Positions 52,774-63,369 of a DNA stretch of 64,000 bases are shown piece after piece. Origin of the DNA: Aegilops tauschii subsp. strangulata (Eukaryota; Streptophyta; Magnoliopsida; Poales; Poaceae); NCBI RefSeq assembly GCF_002575655.3, contig NC_053037.3, positions 144,967,207-145,031,206 of the forward strand, in the 5' to 3' direction. Each line of letters begins with the position of its first letter. Positions within the stretch are counted from its first letter, which is position 1. The translations under genes and the position numbers were made by a program. The notes beneath the pieces are model-generated. The model had not been told where the DNA came from, made no database searches, and worked only from the letters and a program-made list of their open reading frames with translations.

Positions 52774-53454
52774 CTACCCATCCAGAACAAGCAGCAAAGA
52801 CAACAAGTCATTTGAAGAGGGATGATCCAACACCATCATAATTTGCAGCCCCGCTTCAGCGATCAGTGATCTAGAGACACCAGTACTCCACCATTTCGAT
52901 GCAACAACCCAATTACCTATCAACCTGAAGGCTTGAACCACATCACTATCTGTCAGACACGAGACATCCAAGGATCAAAGTTAATCCAGATGTCTTTGTC
53001 ATTCTCACTTTCTTTTGGTTGCAGGCTGTATCGTTGACAATTAGGGGAGTTTGCTCCCGAAGTCCTAGGGCTCGCCGTGTAGACACTGTATTCCATAGGA
53101 AACAGAGCCTTTCTACCATCAAGGTCCTTGCCAACGGTGAGCTCCTACTTAATCGGATAATTGAGTCCGAGAAACAGAGAGTGTGAACCAAGGCTGTTTA
53201 CCCACTCCAACTCGAAATCCGGAAGGCCCCAACAAGCTGGTATCCTGCTCATAGTCGTAACAACCATTGTCCGGACACTTACGTATTTCACGGCGCTTGT
53301 ACACAGTGGGGTTTTTGCAATATAACTTTTTCGGCTCATATGTGCGAATGATCATCAGTCTTTTGTCGTCGTCTAATCGAGCGAGGAACCAGTTGTGCTT
53401 CCCTATTTTTGGCAAAGGTGGTGTGATTACAAAGGGCAGTAATTGTAGCGACAC
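52774..53454 (-). pseudogene. Unidentified gene, broken
   Basis: ATG 53454 opens 101 codons on the minus strand (MSLQLLPFVITPPLPKIGKH, RLMIIRTYEPKKLYCKNPTV, GPSGFRVGVGKQPWFTLSVS), then a stop at 53149-53151. Disordered text with stops follows, and the segment 52971-52774 (MDVSCLTDSDVVQAFRLIGN, DHPSSNDLLSLLLVLDG) may be the C-terminus. The protein looks real in composition, but I cannot assign a family. It is flanked by the same 3' module as the DUF4283-like gene, suggesting common carriage by a CACTA element. Confidence 0.42.
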
Positions 53455-53980
53455 TGCATCATATCAAAAAGCACATGCATGGTTAATGTAAGATCAGCAT
53501 TGTTCAGAGTACGAGTAGGATAATGCAAGAAACAACATTGATATGTCCCTGTTGGAACTGAGAGGAAAATACAGGGAAATGTATACTAGGTTCGAAAATA
53601 TAGAAGTGCCATGCATGGTTATACTCATGTTATCTCGCAATCGATTCTTCACAGGAAACTACCATGCAATGCATGTTATGTAATCATGTTCTGTCCTCAC
53701 AAACAAATTATTCAAGGAAACTAACAGACCATGCATTGTTATATATATACTCATGTTCTATGGGCAAATTTTTTGTGAGGATGCTATTCTAGCCATTCAT
53801 TGCTGAAGGGCGAATATTGGTATGTACACATGGTAAGCATTACAGGATTTCTCTACTTCCAAATATATTGTTCTCCGTATGCACATTTACTTCCCTAATG
53901 TATGGTTAGATGAAACCAACAATGTGATGCATGTTTCTACATCATAAAAATGAGGAAACTAACATGGCCATTGATACACA
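53455..53980. other. AT-rich non-coding DNA
   Basis: Three loosely repeated blocks contain GGAAACTA(A/C)CA and CATGCAT with TATACTCATGTTCT. No gene is seen. Confidence 0.4.
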
Positions 53981-55717
53981 TGTTGGGAACGTAGTAATTT
54001 CAAAAAAATTCCTACGCACACGCAAGATCATGGTGATGCATAGCAATGAGAGGGGAGAGTGTTGTCCACGTACCCTCGTAGACCGACAGCGGAAGCGTTA
54101 TCACAACGTGGTTGATGTAGTCGTACGTCTTCACGATCCGACCGATCAAGTACCGAACGTACGGCACCTCCAAGTTCTACACACGTTCAGCTCGATGACG
54201 TCCCTCGAACTCCGATCCAGCTGAGTGTTGAGGGAGAGTTTCGTCAGCACGACGGCGTGGTGACGATGACGATGTTCCACCGACGCAGGGCTTCACCTAA
54301 GCTCCGCGACGGTATTATCGAGGTGTAATCTGGTGGAGGGGGGCACCGCACACGACTAAAATATCGTATATCAAGTGTGTTCTTAGGTGCCCCCCTGCCC
54401 CCGTATATAAAGGAGCAAGGGGGAGGTCGGCTGCCCTAGGCGCGCCAAGGAGAGAGGGGGAGTCCTCCTCCTAGTAGGAGTAGGACTCCCCTTTCCTAGT
54501 CCTACTAGGAAAGAAGGGGGGAAGGAAAGATAGGGAGAGGGAGAGGGAAAGGGGGCTGCGCCCCCCTCTCCTAGTCCAACTAGGACTCCCCTTGGGAGGG
54601 GGCGTGCCACCTCCTGGCTGCTGCCCTCTCTCTCCCCTCAAGGCCCACCAAGGCCCAATACTTCCCCGGGGGGTTCCGGTAACCCTTCGGCACTCCGGTT
54701 TAATCCGAAACTTCTCCGGAACACTTCCGGTGTCCGAATATAGTCGTCCAATATATCAATCTTTACGTCTCGACCATTTCAAGACTCCTCGTCATGTCCG
54801 TGATCACATCTGGGACTCCGAACAACCTTCGGTACATCAAATCACATAAACTCATAATATAACTCTCATCGTAACTTTAAGCGTGCGGACCCTTTGGGTT
54901 CGAGAACTATGTAGACATGGCCGAGACACCTCTCCGGTCAATAACCAATAGCGGGACCTAGATGCCCATATTGGCTCCCACATATTCTACGAAGATCTTT
55001 ATCGGTCAGACCGCATAACAACATACGTTGTTCCCTTTGTCATCGGTATGTTACTTGCCCGAGATTCGATCGTCGGTATCTCGATACCTAGTTCAATCTC
55101 GTTACCGGCAAGTCTCTTTACTCGTTCTGTAATACATCATCCCGCAACTAACTCATTAGTCACAATGCTTGCAAGGCTTATAGTGATGTGCATTACCGAG
55201 TGGGCCCAGAGATACCTCTCCGACAATCGGAGTGACAAATCCTAATCTTGAAATACGCCAACCCAACAAGTACCTTTGGAGACACCTGTAGTGCACCTTT
55301 ATAATCACCCAGTTATGTTGTGATGTTTGGTAGCACACAAAGTGTTCCTCCGGTAAACGGGAGTTGCATAATCTCATAGTCATAGGAACATGTATAAGTC
55401 ATGAAGAAAGCAATAGCAACATACTAAACGATCGGGTGCTAAGCTAACGTAATGGGTCATGTCAATCACGTCATTCTCCTAATGAGGTGATCCGTTAATC
55501 AAATGACAACTCATGTCTATGGCTAGGAAACATAACCATCTTTGATTAACGAGCTAGTCAAGTAGAGGCATACTAGTGACACTCTGTTTGTCTATGTATT
55601 CACACATGTATTATGTTTCCGGTTAATACAATTCTAGCATGAATAATAAACATTTATCATGATATAAGGAAATATATAATACTTTATTATTGCCTCTAGG
55701 GCATATTTCCTTCAACA
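53981..55717 (-). mobile_element. Solo LTR, Ty1-copia BARE1/Angela type
   Basis: Plus-strand text starts TGTTGGGAACGTAGTAATTT and ends GGGCATATTTCCTTCAACA, the reversed form of an Angela/BARE1 LTR, about 1737 bp. A CCCCCGTATATAAAGGAGC box lies near 54399-54417. No internal region or second LTR adjoins, so it is a solo LTR from intra-element recombination. ACACA precedes it and ACACA overlaps its right end (55715-55719), so the duplication is ambiguous. The inner short ORFs are not genes. Confidence 0.85.
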
Positions 55718-55949
55718 CACTCATATTTAGTAGTATATAGATTACTATAAAATAAGGAGAATATCCATATGTTCCAAACCGTTTGATTATTCAGGGGTAC
55801 AAATTGGTTGTAATGACATGGTCACAATCACATGAATTAACTCATTCCAAATATAACTGATTTACGGCGTCTCTAATACATTGCCATAGTTCTACTCAAA
55901 TTCTGCTCAAACAGGGATATGCCAATAATCATAAAAATTTCAAACAGTG
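55718..55949. other. AT-rich non-coding DNA
   Basis: I see nothing recognisable between the solo LTR and the end of the F-box-like pseudogene. Confidence 0.4.
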
Positions 55950-56747
55950 TCATGGCGCGCCGTCCCAGCAATATGTGGTGCCATCTGCTTTGTCGATCGC
56001 GTAGATGATGCCATTGTGTTCAATAGCATCATAGAAGTGTGTATCAGCTTTGATGATCCACTGCGAGGTGAGTTGTCTCCAGCTAAAGAAGGCACCAGCG
56101 GAAAGATAGGCGAGTCTGCGGTCAAACAAGGCAATTAGCTTGAAGTCTGCGTAATCCGCATCTCGTGTGGGCACTTGGCAGATTACAATCTTCTACAAAA
56201 CAATGTTCGTCCAACTGACGTGGTAATCTATATGACTTGGACCGCGACGGTAAAACCCTATATTATCCAACGTAGGAAGGACAATCTCATGGGAGGTTCG
56301 GAAGTTCATGAGCACCAACTTTTTCCGGTCTTCTCTGATGGCAGCCATCCAGTGGGAGTTCATGCCGACCCAGTACATACCTGCCAAGAACTTTCGGGCG
56401 ATGGTGATCGGATCGAAGTCGAGGGAAATGATGTACGGCGACCCACTACATACCTGCAAAGAAGTTTTGGCTAATGGAGGTCGGATTTAAGTCGACGGGC
56501 ATCATGTACGCCTCCGTATCATGGTGAGCAAATCTCGCAAGACTAGATAGCAGCAAGCAGGGTGTCTTGAAAAGCTTAGGCCTCCGTATCATGTACGCCT
56601 CCGTATCATGTGCATGTCCCTCGAGCATGCAACCAGCTGCACGACGCTCAACATATCCATACACGAACAGCAGTGGTCGAGGATGTCACTTGGGAGATTG
56701 CTCCAATCGTGGCTCATATGGATGCTGCACGGTTCGCGTTCGGCCAT
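55950..56747 (-). pseudogene. F-box / DUF295-like protein gene, broken
   Basis: ATG 56747 opens MAEREPCSIHMSHDWSNLPS, then DILDHCCSCMDMLSVVQLVA, a plant F-box pattern (W-x-x-L-P-x-D-I-L). After stops the same frame resumes with SGSPYIISLDFDPITIARKF, MAAIREDRKKLVLMNFRTSH, a further stop, and LIALFDRRLAYLSAGAFFSW to DKADGTTYCWDGAP. This resembles the beta-propeller part of F-box/DUF295 (KIB-type) proteins, which recruit substrates to SCF ubiquitin ligases. It is about 265 codons against 350-400 for the family. A local 73-bp duplication (56371 and 56444) and repeated GCCTCCGTATCATG text disrupt the middle. Confidence 0.6.
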
Positions 56748-57831
56748 GGTGGAGTTTGGAAGGTGGGGTTTTTGGGGGACTTGATTTATGGGTGAGAAGG
56801 CTCTCAGTGCTGGAGCGGCTAGCGAGGGAATAGTGGTACTGGGGGAGGCGAGCAAGGCGAGGGTATGCGGGGGCACAGTGAGATGATGAAGAGTGACCTC
56901 AGGATCTCCGGTGGGACGGAGATGGAGATGGAGTGGTGCTAGGGGAGAGGGAGACGAGGCGAGGCATGCTATACAGCGGCGGTGACAGTGACTGCACAAT
57001 GCACAAGGTGAGGCTGACTTTGGTAACCCGAACACGCCACTTGGACTAGTGTCACCTCGGGCGCAGGGTCTTGTCACTTCACTGTGAGGACCGGATGAAT
57101 AATATTTTGACCATCAAGTGTACCACAGTTGTACTACTACTAGTAGGAACATACAGAGTAGTACTGTATAGCGTAAATAGGTCTCCCGTGCTAGCCTGCC
57201 TCTGGGTTCACTTCATCCTCCAGGTACCATCCATATTGCGAGCAGAACCAAATTCTCGTGCATGCAGAAGTGTGAAGAAGGGTTTTCTTTTTCTTTTTTG
57301 AGGATAACCGCATATTCCTTAACCGCATAATGTTGTGTGTCCCACGCACGCGGCAATATCCATCCGAACCAGCTACGACACATTTTTATATCTGTTTGCA
57401 TAGGTCCCACCTGTCAGGAGGGGTGCAGAAATAAAAAGGAATCATAAAATGTCTCGCCATGGTGATTCGAAAGAGTGACCTCAACTAGCCAGTGGCACAT
57501 GTGGCGCTAGAAGGATGGGCACGTACACCGACAGGTACCACTCCTCAGTCTACCCGCATAGCCTTTTCTTTTAGTCTACCTAGCCATCTAATCAACTACT
57601 TGCAGGCCACTTGTTGCATTTAGTTCTCCATCGGGAACCAATTTTCCTTGGCTTCTTCACCTCTCCTTCATCTTCATTTGCATCCAAACCCCACTGCATT
57701 CACATTGTTTTAATCTCTTCACATACTCCTGGAGTAATTCCGAAGCCCCTTTAAATAATCATCTTCTTTAGTTAGACTAGCCATCTAATCCTAATTCTCC
57801 AAACCATAGCCCTCCGGTCCAGCGGTTCCAA
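56748..57831. other. Non-coding flank of divergent gene remnants
   Basis: 56750-57075 is GC-rich and open on the minus strand upstream of the F-box start, probably leader or promoter DNA. 57600-57830 has a CTTTAAATAATC stretch near 57750 that could serve as a TATA region for the exonuclease-like gene. Confidence 0.4.
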
Positions 57832-58523
57832 ATGGCGAAAGAGATCCAGATGCAGGTTTTTAGCATCCAACATGTCCTTGTCGAAGGCTCGTTGAGCATA
57901 GTTGCCACCGTCACCGACCCCCAAGGGTTGTTCGGAACTGGATCAACAATGTATCCAACTCCCTCCAAAAGATAGAGATGAAGGTCATCAGCCTCGACGC
58001 AGAGTACACGGAGCGTGCCACTAGGAAGATCCAATGCGCCGCGGTCCTTCAGCTGTGCCTCGAAGATGATGTTTTGGTGTACCACATCATATACGCGCCC
58101 TCCATACCAGGTGAGATCCATGATTTCTTGTCTCGGGAGGATATATACTTCTATGGGGAAGCCATCGAAGGGGACAAACAGAAGCTGGCGCCGTACAACC
58201 TTGATTTGAAAAGCATCGCTGATCTACAAACTAGAATCAAAATTCCTGTAGAAGATTGTGATAGACAGACACCATCCCTATTCGACGTAGCAAATTTTGT
58301 GCTCTGTACAAATCTTCAGAAGGGTGACGACACGCTGGCATTAAGGTCATCTGGATGGGAGAATTATGAGCGGATAAAATATGTTGCCCTCGATGCCCGT
58401 GTGAGTTTCGAAATAGCTGCAAGGTCCAAAGAGCTTGTTACGAAGCCGTCTCCCACAGAAAATGAGAAGAATAAGAAGAATAAGAAGAAGCTGCACCAGC
58501 AACAGGGCATTATGGATGGATGA
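57832..58523 (+). CDS. WRN/RNase D-like 3'-5' exonuclease, start region frameshifted
   Basis: The long frame starts at ATG 57978 and gives 181 residues. Residues 6-9 (LDAE) supply the first D and E of a DEDD exonuclease, D66 lies in EAIEGDKQKL, and Y135/D139 lie in YVALDA, so the metal-binding set looks complete. A Lys/Asn-rich tail follows (residues 162-171). Codons upstream of 57978 in this frame (VRNWINNVSNSLQKIE) also resemble the family, and an ATG at 57832 opens a matching start in another frame, with a likely one-base loss near 57920. Plant relatives are single-domain Werner-like exonucleases that degrade DNA or RNA from 3' ends. Whether this shortened form works is uncertain. Confidence 0.6.
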
Positions 58524-58742
58524 ACTATTTCCTCTCTTGTAAAAATATATTTCCTCACTGTGTATATTGATATAGATGAACTATTTCGATGGTGTGCATG
58601 TCTTTGGAACAAGTAGCAACATAGGTCCGCATGACTATAAGGAACTATTTATTCGCCTAGCTTTCTCTACTACTCCTTCTACTGATCGGTATGCAATGCA
58701 TGTGTCAGTAGACATGACAACTTGTCCATGAAGTTGAACTAC
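58524..58742. other. 3' flank of exonuclease-like gene
   Basis: This AT-rich stretch contains GATGAACTATTT twice (58519 and 58576) and a possible polyadenylation context near 58540. No further gene is seen. Confidence 0.4.
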
Positions 58743-59042
58743 GGCGACCATCACGTTTCATACACTACCACTCGCGATTCCCACGACGCCGCTCCAACCC
58801 ACGGCACCACGTCCCCCGACATGCGCCTCACCCCTCTCGGCCGCACTGCACCTCTGCCTTTGTGTGCATGCCATGTGGGCCAGATGAAATGCGGCGAGCA
58901 TCAAGTTTCTACTACAGCCACACGCGATTCCCACGACGCTGCTCGAACCCATGACACCACACGTCCCCCGACCTGCGGCTCACCCCTCTCGGCCCCACCG
59001 CCCCTCTGCCTTTGGGAGCATGACATGTGGACCAGCCACCTA
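58743..59042. repeat. 150-bp tandem duplication
   Basis: GGCGACCATCACGTTTC at 58743 and GGCGAGCATCAAGTTTC at 58893 start two units sharing CGCGATTCCCACGACGC and CTCACCCCTCTCGGCC. Confidence 0.8.
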
Positions 59043-59572
59043 CCGGGTCCACTGAAGCTCACTCCCATGGGCCCCAAGAGGGAAATGTAACTCCTGCACC
59101 AGGCCTTGTGGTGCTACCGCTGCACGAACTCGTGCCAAACTCCAGATTTGTTCCTTACTAGCAAGATGCTCGTGCATTGCACGGAACATCAAGATGCATT
59201 TGTATGAGTAGTTTATCTTGCGGGAGAAAAGGATGAATGAGGGAAGGCCTTATTTGCAAATGTGGAGAGGGGTGTGGGTATCTTTTTGCAAAATTGCCAT
59301 AGTTTCCTTCCATGGACATCTATGCCTCATAACGTCCCAACGTCCAGCTGTGGCACCCTTGCCACGGCCAGGCCACCACCGGCCGGTTCAACTCAAATGA
59401 GTGAGTCGCGAACTCCGCCGCGACAACGGCCAGCTAGGCATCTTGAACCACACCGATGCCGCTTCCCCGTAGCCGACCTATGCTGGCACGTGGCCGCATG
59501 CCGTTGAGCTACGTGTCAACGTACGATGGCAGGAACGCCTCCAGGCTCACTGGCTCGACTACGTCGAGTACA
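59043..59572. other. Repeat-rich segment with a transposon-type terminus
   Basis: CTAGCAAGATGCTCGTGCAT begins at 59159 and the following 150 bp closely match 61385-61545. 59340-59520 is GC-rich and may belong to the gene fragment next to it. Confidence 0.45.
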
Positions 59573-60069
59573 TCACATTCGCAAATCGGTATCCTTTGAG
59601 CAGGTTGCTCCCGCCCATGAGCACATGCCTATACGTATCCAACATTCCGTCCTCGTCGCTGAGTGGTACATCCTCAGGATGGTGCAAGCGGTCAGAATCT
59701 CAAGCCCATGTCGAGCTATGTGGCCCAGGTAGATCACTAGCTCCCATCCGAACTCCCACCTGGCCATTGTTGCCGTCGCACCACTAACGATCGGGAGCAG
59801 CACCCTGCCGCTCATCCGGAGCGCGAGCTAGTAAACATCGTGCGGCACGTCACAACAGTCAAGCACCTCGACATGCGTCGACCGGGCAGAGACTTTTCTT
59901 GGCCACAAGCTCCATGGTCTCGTCCAAGATCGGTGTGGTACTGCAGTCGATACTGCGGGTAAATACTACAGGAGCAGCTGCATGTGCATGGCCCAGACGC
60001 CGATGTTGGCATTGTCAACACAGCTGATGATCCGTAGGAGGACGAGCAGGAAAGGAAAGGGTCTTGCAT
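59573..60069 (-). pseudogene. Unidentified gene-like fragment
   Basis: The minus strand shows an 80-codon frame (MSGRVLLPIVSGATATMARW, IARHGLEILTACTILRMYHS) next to an 85-codon frame in another register. Base composition is coding-like, but no domain is recognised and no splice structure is convincing. It lies between two copies of the module described at 58960 and 60240. Confidence 0.25.
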
Positions 60070-60234
60070 GCGTGTATAGATTGATGCACGAAATTATTTC
60101 CTGGAAATACGACCTTTGTTTACCTTTCTTTGAGGCTGTAAATGACCCACACGAGGAAATCTATTATAACCATTGGATGAAAATTAGTGGTGCGGGAGTA
60201 TGGATCGGAGCATGGGAGGGGAGCAGGCAAGCAT

Positions 60235-60500
60235 CATCCGCCGACCTGCGCCTCACCCCTCTCAGTCCCACTGCCACTCTGCTTTCATGAGAATGACATG
60301 TGGGCCAGCCGCATTTAAGGTCCACATGTCATTGACTCATAGGCCGGTGCACTAAGCCACTGAAGCTCGGTCCCGTGGGCCCCGAGAGGGAAATATAACT
60401 CCTGCATCAGGCCTTGTGGTGCTCCCGCAGTACGAACTTGTGCCAAACCCGGAATTTCTTTTCTTACTACTACCAATGTGCCGGCCCGTGCATTGCAATG
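60235..60500. repeat. Second copy of the 58960-59190 module
   Basis: CTGCGCCTCACCCCTCTC, GACATGTGG(G/A)CCAGCC, CAGGCCTTGTGGTGCT and a terminus-like GCCCGTGCATTGCAATGG follow in the same order as at 58960-59190, about 1.28 kb away. Confidence 0.65.
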
Positions 60501-61048
60501 GATCCAAAGTATCTATTTAGAGGAGTGCACTCTAAACACATTATCTATTTATTTTTCTCTAGCCTTTCCTAGCCATGCAACCAAGCCACATAAGCTTCAT
60601 GGGTGCCCCCCCACATCATATTATTCATACTACGTTGACTGAAAAAAAGATAAATCACCCAAAACAAGATCTTCCCTTTTTTATTCCTACGATGTTGTGC
60701 CGTGCACGTACCTAGTTGTATAGTGGTAGTACTAGTTGTAGTACAAACTGCCTACTAGTAGGAGTAGTAGTACGGAGTGCTCCTACTCTATCAACGAGCC
60801 CCATCTCACACCAAATTTCTTGCCTTCCGTCCTACAGCTAGATCTTCCCCTCCTCGTTTCTGTTTTCCAACGCGGCGGGCGGGGTGCGGTTTGCCGATAG
60901 TCGGTTTGCTCAACTATGGTCCCACATGAAAGTGAAAATGCTAGGCAACACGCCTTCCCTAGTTATGTGGCGTACCGGACAGGCCGTGGAGTACTCCCGA
61001 TTCCCGGGCGTATGGGGGTGCAACGCGAACGCGGCAGGCCTTTTTCTT
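60501..61048. other. Non-coding, promoter-like
   Basis: 60700-60790 has many TAGTA repeats. 60860-61040 is GC-richer and open for 68 codons without known motifs. No gene is proven. Confidence 0.35.
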
Positions 61049-61384
61049 TTACTAGCAATGTGCCCGTGCATTGCGAAGGATCCAAAGTAGAGTAGTACTT
61101 GTTCACAAACTTGAAAGAAAACACTCTTGTTTTGATATACATACAAACCACAAAAAATACATTACTTTTCACTCAAAATATATTTCTCAGGCTGTTTTGA
61201 TGAGGTGAGGGAGGGATGTGGTTGCTTTCAAGATAATAAGGGGTTCTCTGCAAATTGGAGCAGAGAAGTGGGCTATTGTTGCAAAAATGCCACAACCTAC
61301 CTCACAGCCGTTAGATGCAGATCTAATGGTCAGAAATGACGGATGGCAGACACACCACCATCACCAACTGAGTCTTTTTATAGG
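61049..61384. mobile_element. Short transposon-like element (5' ACTAGCAA type)
   Basis: It begins ACTAGCAATGTGCCCGTGC and ends CTTTTTATAGGAG just before the next element. Its end ACCACCATCACCAACTGAGT parallels CATCATCACCAACTCTG in the following element. Class is uncertain; Helitron-like ends with CCGTGC(G/A)TTGCA are common in grasses. Confidence 0.45.
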
Positions 61385-61632
61385 AGACTAGCAAGATGCC
61401 CTTGCGTTGCACGGAACATCAAGATGCATTTGTATGAGTAGTTTATCTTGTGGGAGAAAAGGAGGAATGAGGGAAGGCCTTATTTGCAAATGTGGATAGG
61501 GGTGTGGGTATGTTTTTGCAAAATTGCCATAGTTTTCTTCCTATCCGTCAAATATAAATTGGACGGCCTATATTGCAGGATGGCCGGCACACCATCATCA
61601 CCAACTCTGTTTTTTATAAGAGTAGAGATAGA
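61385..61632. mobile_element. Short transposon-like element, second in tandem
   Basis: It begins ACTAGCAAGATGCCCTTGCG and ends CTGTTTTTTATAAGAGTAGA. The first 160 bp match 59158-59310. It is joined head-to-tail with the preceding element. Confidence 0.5.
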
Positions 61633-62061
61633 GAAACATGTATAAATTTTAACATCTGGTTCTGCTCCTTGGCACGATTGATAGATAGAAATAATGATTG
61701 GAAACGCTAGGGCGGGGCTTTTTCCGCCAGATAAGCAGGGTAGTAGCTAGGTTGGCCCATCGTCGATTTGGTCACATGCGGTTCGACATGCTGTAGTGTT
61801 TCTAGCAAGATGCTCGTGCGTTGCACGAAGTTGATGGAAAAGGTAAGCTTAACATATAAATTGACGGATGGAGTACTAGTTACAGTGACGCATATAATTG
61901 CCTCCAAATGTGAGCAAAGGGATCGCACGTGTCTTTATTGACTAGAATGAGAATGCAATAGCGCAATAAGAATTAAAGCCACGATGATGCAATCACAGTG
62001 GTGGTTACAGGAGGCAAGAAGAAAGATGCATCCATCAACATATGACCTCCTCCTCCTCGAC
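61633..62061. other. Non-coding, with a fifth copy of the terminus motif
   Basis: CTAGCAAGATGCTCGTGCGT occurs at about 61803. Otherwise it is AT-rich flank downstream of the minus-strand gene at 62062. Confidence 0.4.
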
Positions 62062-62631
62062 TCAGTGCGTCAAGCCACCGACCGACGACTTAGGAGCGGT
62101 GGCTTTTGTGGCAAGGTCAAGGTGCTTCTCAACAAAGGCGTCCAATGCTTCCAGCCGATTAACGAAGGCCAATATCGCAGCGTCCTCACCGGCCTTGTAG
62201 ATACCTATGTACAGGATTTGCTCATGCACGTGGATGTGTAGTTCGATGAATTCTTGTAGGGCGAGGCGCCTTGCGGTGAGCGCGACCTCCGGGTGGACAT
62301 TCTTCATTGCGTCGGCGGGTAGTCGCAGGGCCACCAGTGCTTGAAAGAGGTTCTCACCATGGAGGCCGATTAGGGTGGCAGGCAATGAGGACCCCAGCCG
62401 CGCGGGCTGGAGGAGTACGGTCATGTCGTCCGCGAGCTTCTTGACGACATTGAACTTGTTGATGGTGGCAATGATCATCTGCTCCAACTGAGAGTCGTAG
62501 CTGGCGTCGACGATGGACATGAACCAGCCAGTCGCCAACACCGTCTGGAGATGATCCTTGGTGCCGTGCTGCAGGCCGGCGACGTGGACCATCTGGCACA
62601 GCCGCTGGCCGCTCGCGCGCATTGCCGCCAT
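62062..62631 (-). CDS. Intact single-exon gene, unknown protein of 189 residues
   Basis: ATG 62631 to the stop at 62062 is open without breaks and unlike the surrounding DNA in its balanced composition. The protein starts MAAMRASGQRLCQMVHVAGL. It is predicted mostly alpha-helical (LEQMIIATINKFNVVKKLAD, LALQEFIELHIHVHEQILYI, FVNRLEALDAFVEKHLDLAT), with no signal peptide or clear membrane span. A TATAAA box lies about 85 bp upstream. No catalytic motif or family is recognised. It may be a real host gene or a recent intact member of a transposon-carried family. Confidence 0.6.
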   Translation of the reverse strand: MAAMRASGQRLCQMVHVAGLQHGTKDHLQTVLATGWFMSIVDASYDSQLEQMIIATINKFNVVKKLADDMTVLLQPARLGSSLPATLIGLHGENLFQALVALRLPADAMKNVHPEVALTARRLALQEFIELHIHVHEQILYIGIYKAGEDAAILAFVNRLEALDAFVEKHLDLATKATAPKSSVGGLTH

Positions 62632-62714
62632 GGGTCTGGAGTGAGCACTTTTGCGCTTACTGTAGGTGCTTAGGTGTGTATGATGTGGTAGATTTATTGG
62701 AATGGAGGGGCGCC

Positions 62715-62720
62715 TTTATA
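62715..62720 (-). promoter_or_regulatory. TATA box for the 62062-62631 gene
   Basis: Minus-strand CATATAAAGGCGCC is well placed for a leader of roughly 55 bases. Confidence 0.6.
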
Positions 62721-63045
62721 TGAGTGCAAATTGCGTTGCATTCACATCGTGCTACCTCTTTTCCCCGTCCTCCTCCCATTACTTCCATCATGCATTCAGG
62801 ATGCTAATTGAAGGAGGATGCATCATTGGTCGTTCAACATTTTGGGAACCGCTACCCTCTTCCTCGTCTGCATTAAAGCCGTATCGGGAATTGTCCTGGT
62901 TTACTAGTAGTTGTCAAATCGAATAGTACTGCGCCGCCCGCTGCACGCCCGGCTGAACACGCCTCCTCGCCTCCATCAAACGCCTCCGTTAAACCCGCAT
63001 GCAAACCGAGAAACCTACTCTGGCCACACGTCCGTTCATGAGCGG
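62721..63045. other. Upstream flank, non-coding
   Basis: No recognised feature apart from the promoter region of the gene on its left and the insertion point of the LTR on its right. AGCGG directly precedes that LTR. Confidence 0.4.
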
Positions 63046-63369
63046 TGTTAGGGCATGTCTCTCTCTAAGTAGTTTTGGTGATTGATGACAATGTTTTTGC
63101 GGACTAATTGTGTGTGTTGAGTTTTTCACAGATTCATTCATTGGCACTAGACGATTCTTTCCCCTCGGAGCTTTAAGTGAAGACGGTGTAGTCTCTTTCA
63201 TTTCGGTTTTGGTGGACTTGAGACATAGGAGACACCGTACTATCAAGAGGGGGTCCGCATTGGAAAGGCTAGGGTGGAACCAACACGTACACTTCATTTT
63301 TGCACCCCCAGCTCCTTTCCTCTCCTTGGAGTTTACCGTTTCGATGGTAGTGGAGATTGTGAGGTGCTA

